A stretch of DNA of 5,518 bases from Ktedonobacter racemifer (GTDB lineage: Bacteria; Chloroflexota; DTOL01; JACQYG01): NCBI GenBank assembly GCA_020723545.1, contig DYIS01000189.1, positions 1 through 5,518 on the forward strand. Direction: 5' to 3'. The notes below the pieces were generated by a model. It was not told the DNA's origin and made no database searches. It worked only from the letters and a program-made list of their open reading frames with translations. A program made the translations under genes and the position numbers. This document shows positions 5,478 to 5,518 of this stretch, piece after piece. Within the stretch, counting starts at the first letter, position 1. Every line of letters begins with the position of its first letter.

Positions 5478-5518
5478 TGGCGGAGAGGGTGGGATTCGAA
5501 CCCACGAGGCTTGCGCCT
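5478..5518 (-). tRNA. 3' part of a second class II tRNA, probably tRNA-Ser (cut by window end)
   Basis: On the minus strand this reads variable arm AGGC-GCAA-GCCT, T arm GTGGG-TTCGAAT-CCCAC, acceptor 3' strand CCTCTCC, discriminator G and encoded CCA (5478-5480). The acceptor strand and T stem are identical to those of the tRNA-Ser at 5216-5305, and the long variable arm shows class II. Serine is therefore very likely. The anticodon lies beyond the window, so the isoacceptor cannot be named. Confidence 0.85.

Overview
The window looks like a piece of a Chloroflexota chromosome, probably Anaerolineae-like. The evidence is its moderately high GC, two membrane proteins with long Thr/Pro-rich 'ATPTPTP' linkers, and a Cys-rich N-terminal module followed by a transmembrane helix and an SH3b domain, which I associate with that phylum. 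This assignment is inference; there is no rRNA or other taxonomic marker here.

Layout. Positions 1-80 are the last codons of an SDR-type nucleotide-sugar enzyme, most like GDP-mannose 4,6-dehydratase. Four plus-strand genes follow: an alpha-D-phosphohexomutase (128-1555), a Cys-rich/TM/SH3b membrane protein (1614-2435), a bifunctional phosphoglucose/phosphomannose isomerase (TTG start, 2456-3535), and a membrane-anchored GH99-like glycosidase (TTG start, 3631-4845). A probable intrinsic terminator (3581-3616) separates the isomerase from the glycosidase gene. Positions 4919-5215 hold no credible gene but contain a 32-bp perfect palindrome, an 18-bp-arm hairpin, a short dyad and a terminator. 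On the minus strand are tRNA-Ser(GGA) (5216-5305) and the 3' end of a second class II tRNA, also probably tRNA-Ser (5478-5518, cut by the window end).

How it fits together. The first, second and fourth genes make a coherent route: fructose-6-P to mannose-6-P (isomerase), mannose-6-P to mannose-1-P (phosphohexomutase), then, after a GDP-mannose pyrophosphorylase not seen here, GDP-mannose to a 6-deoxy sugar nucleotide. The spacing from the first gene to the isomerase (47, 58 and 20 nt) suits one operon. The SH3b protein and the glycosidase both appear to sit in the membrane with their main domains outside.

Most notable observation. The GH99-like gene is frameshifted close to its 3' end. The conserved EWFEG...IEPS segment, which by family knowledge carries the catalytic glutamate pair, is present at 4820-4918 but in the +1 frame. 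The readable product stops at 4845 without it. This is either a recent inactivation or a sequence/assembly error. I found no clear sign of an entirely new multi-gene system.
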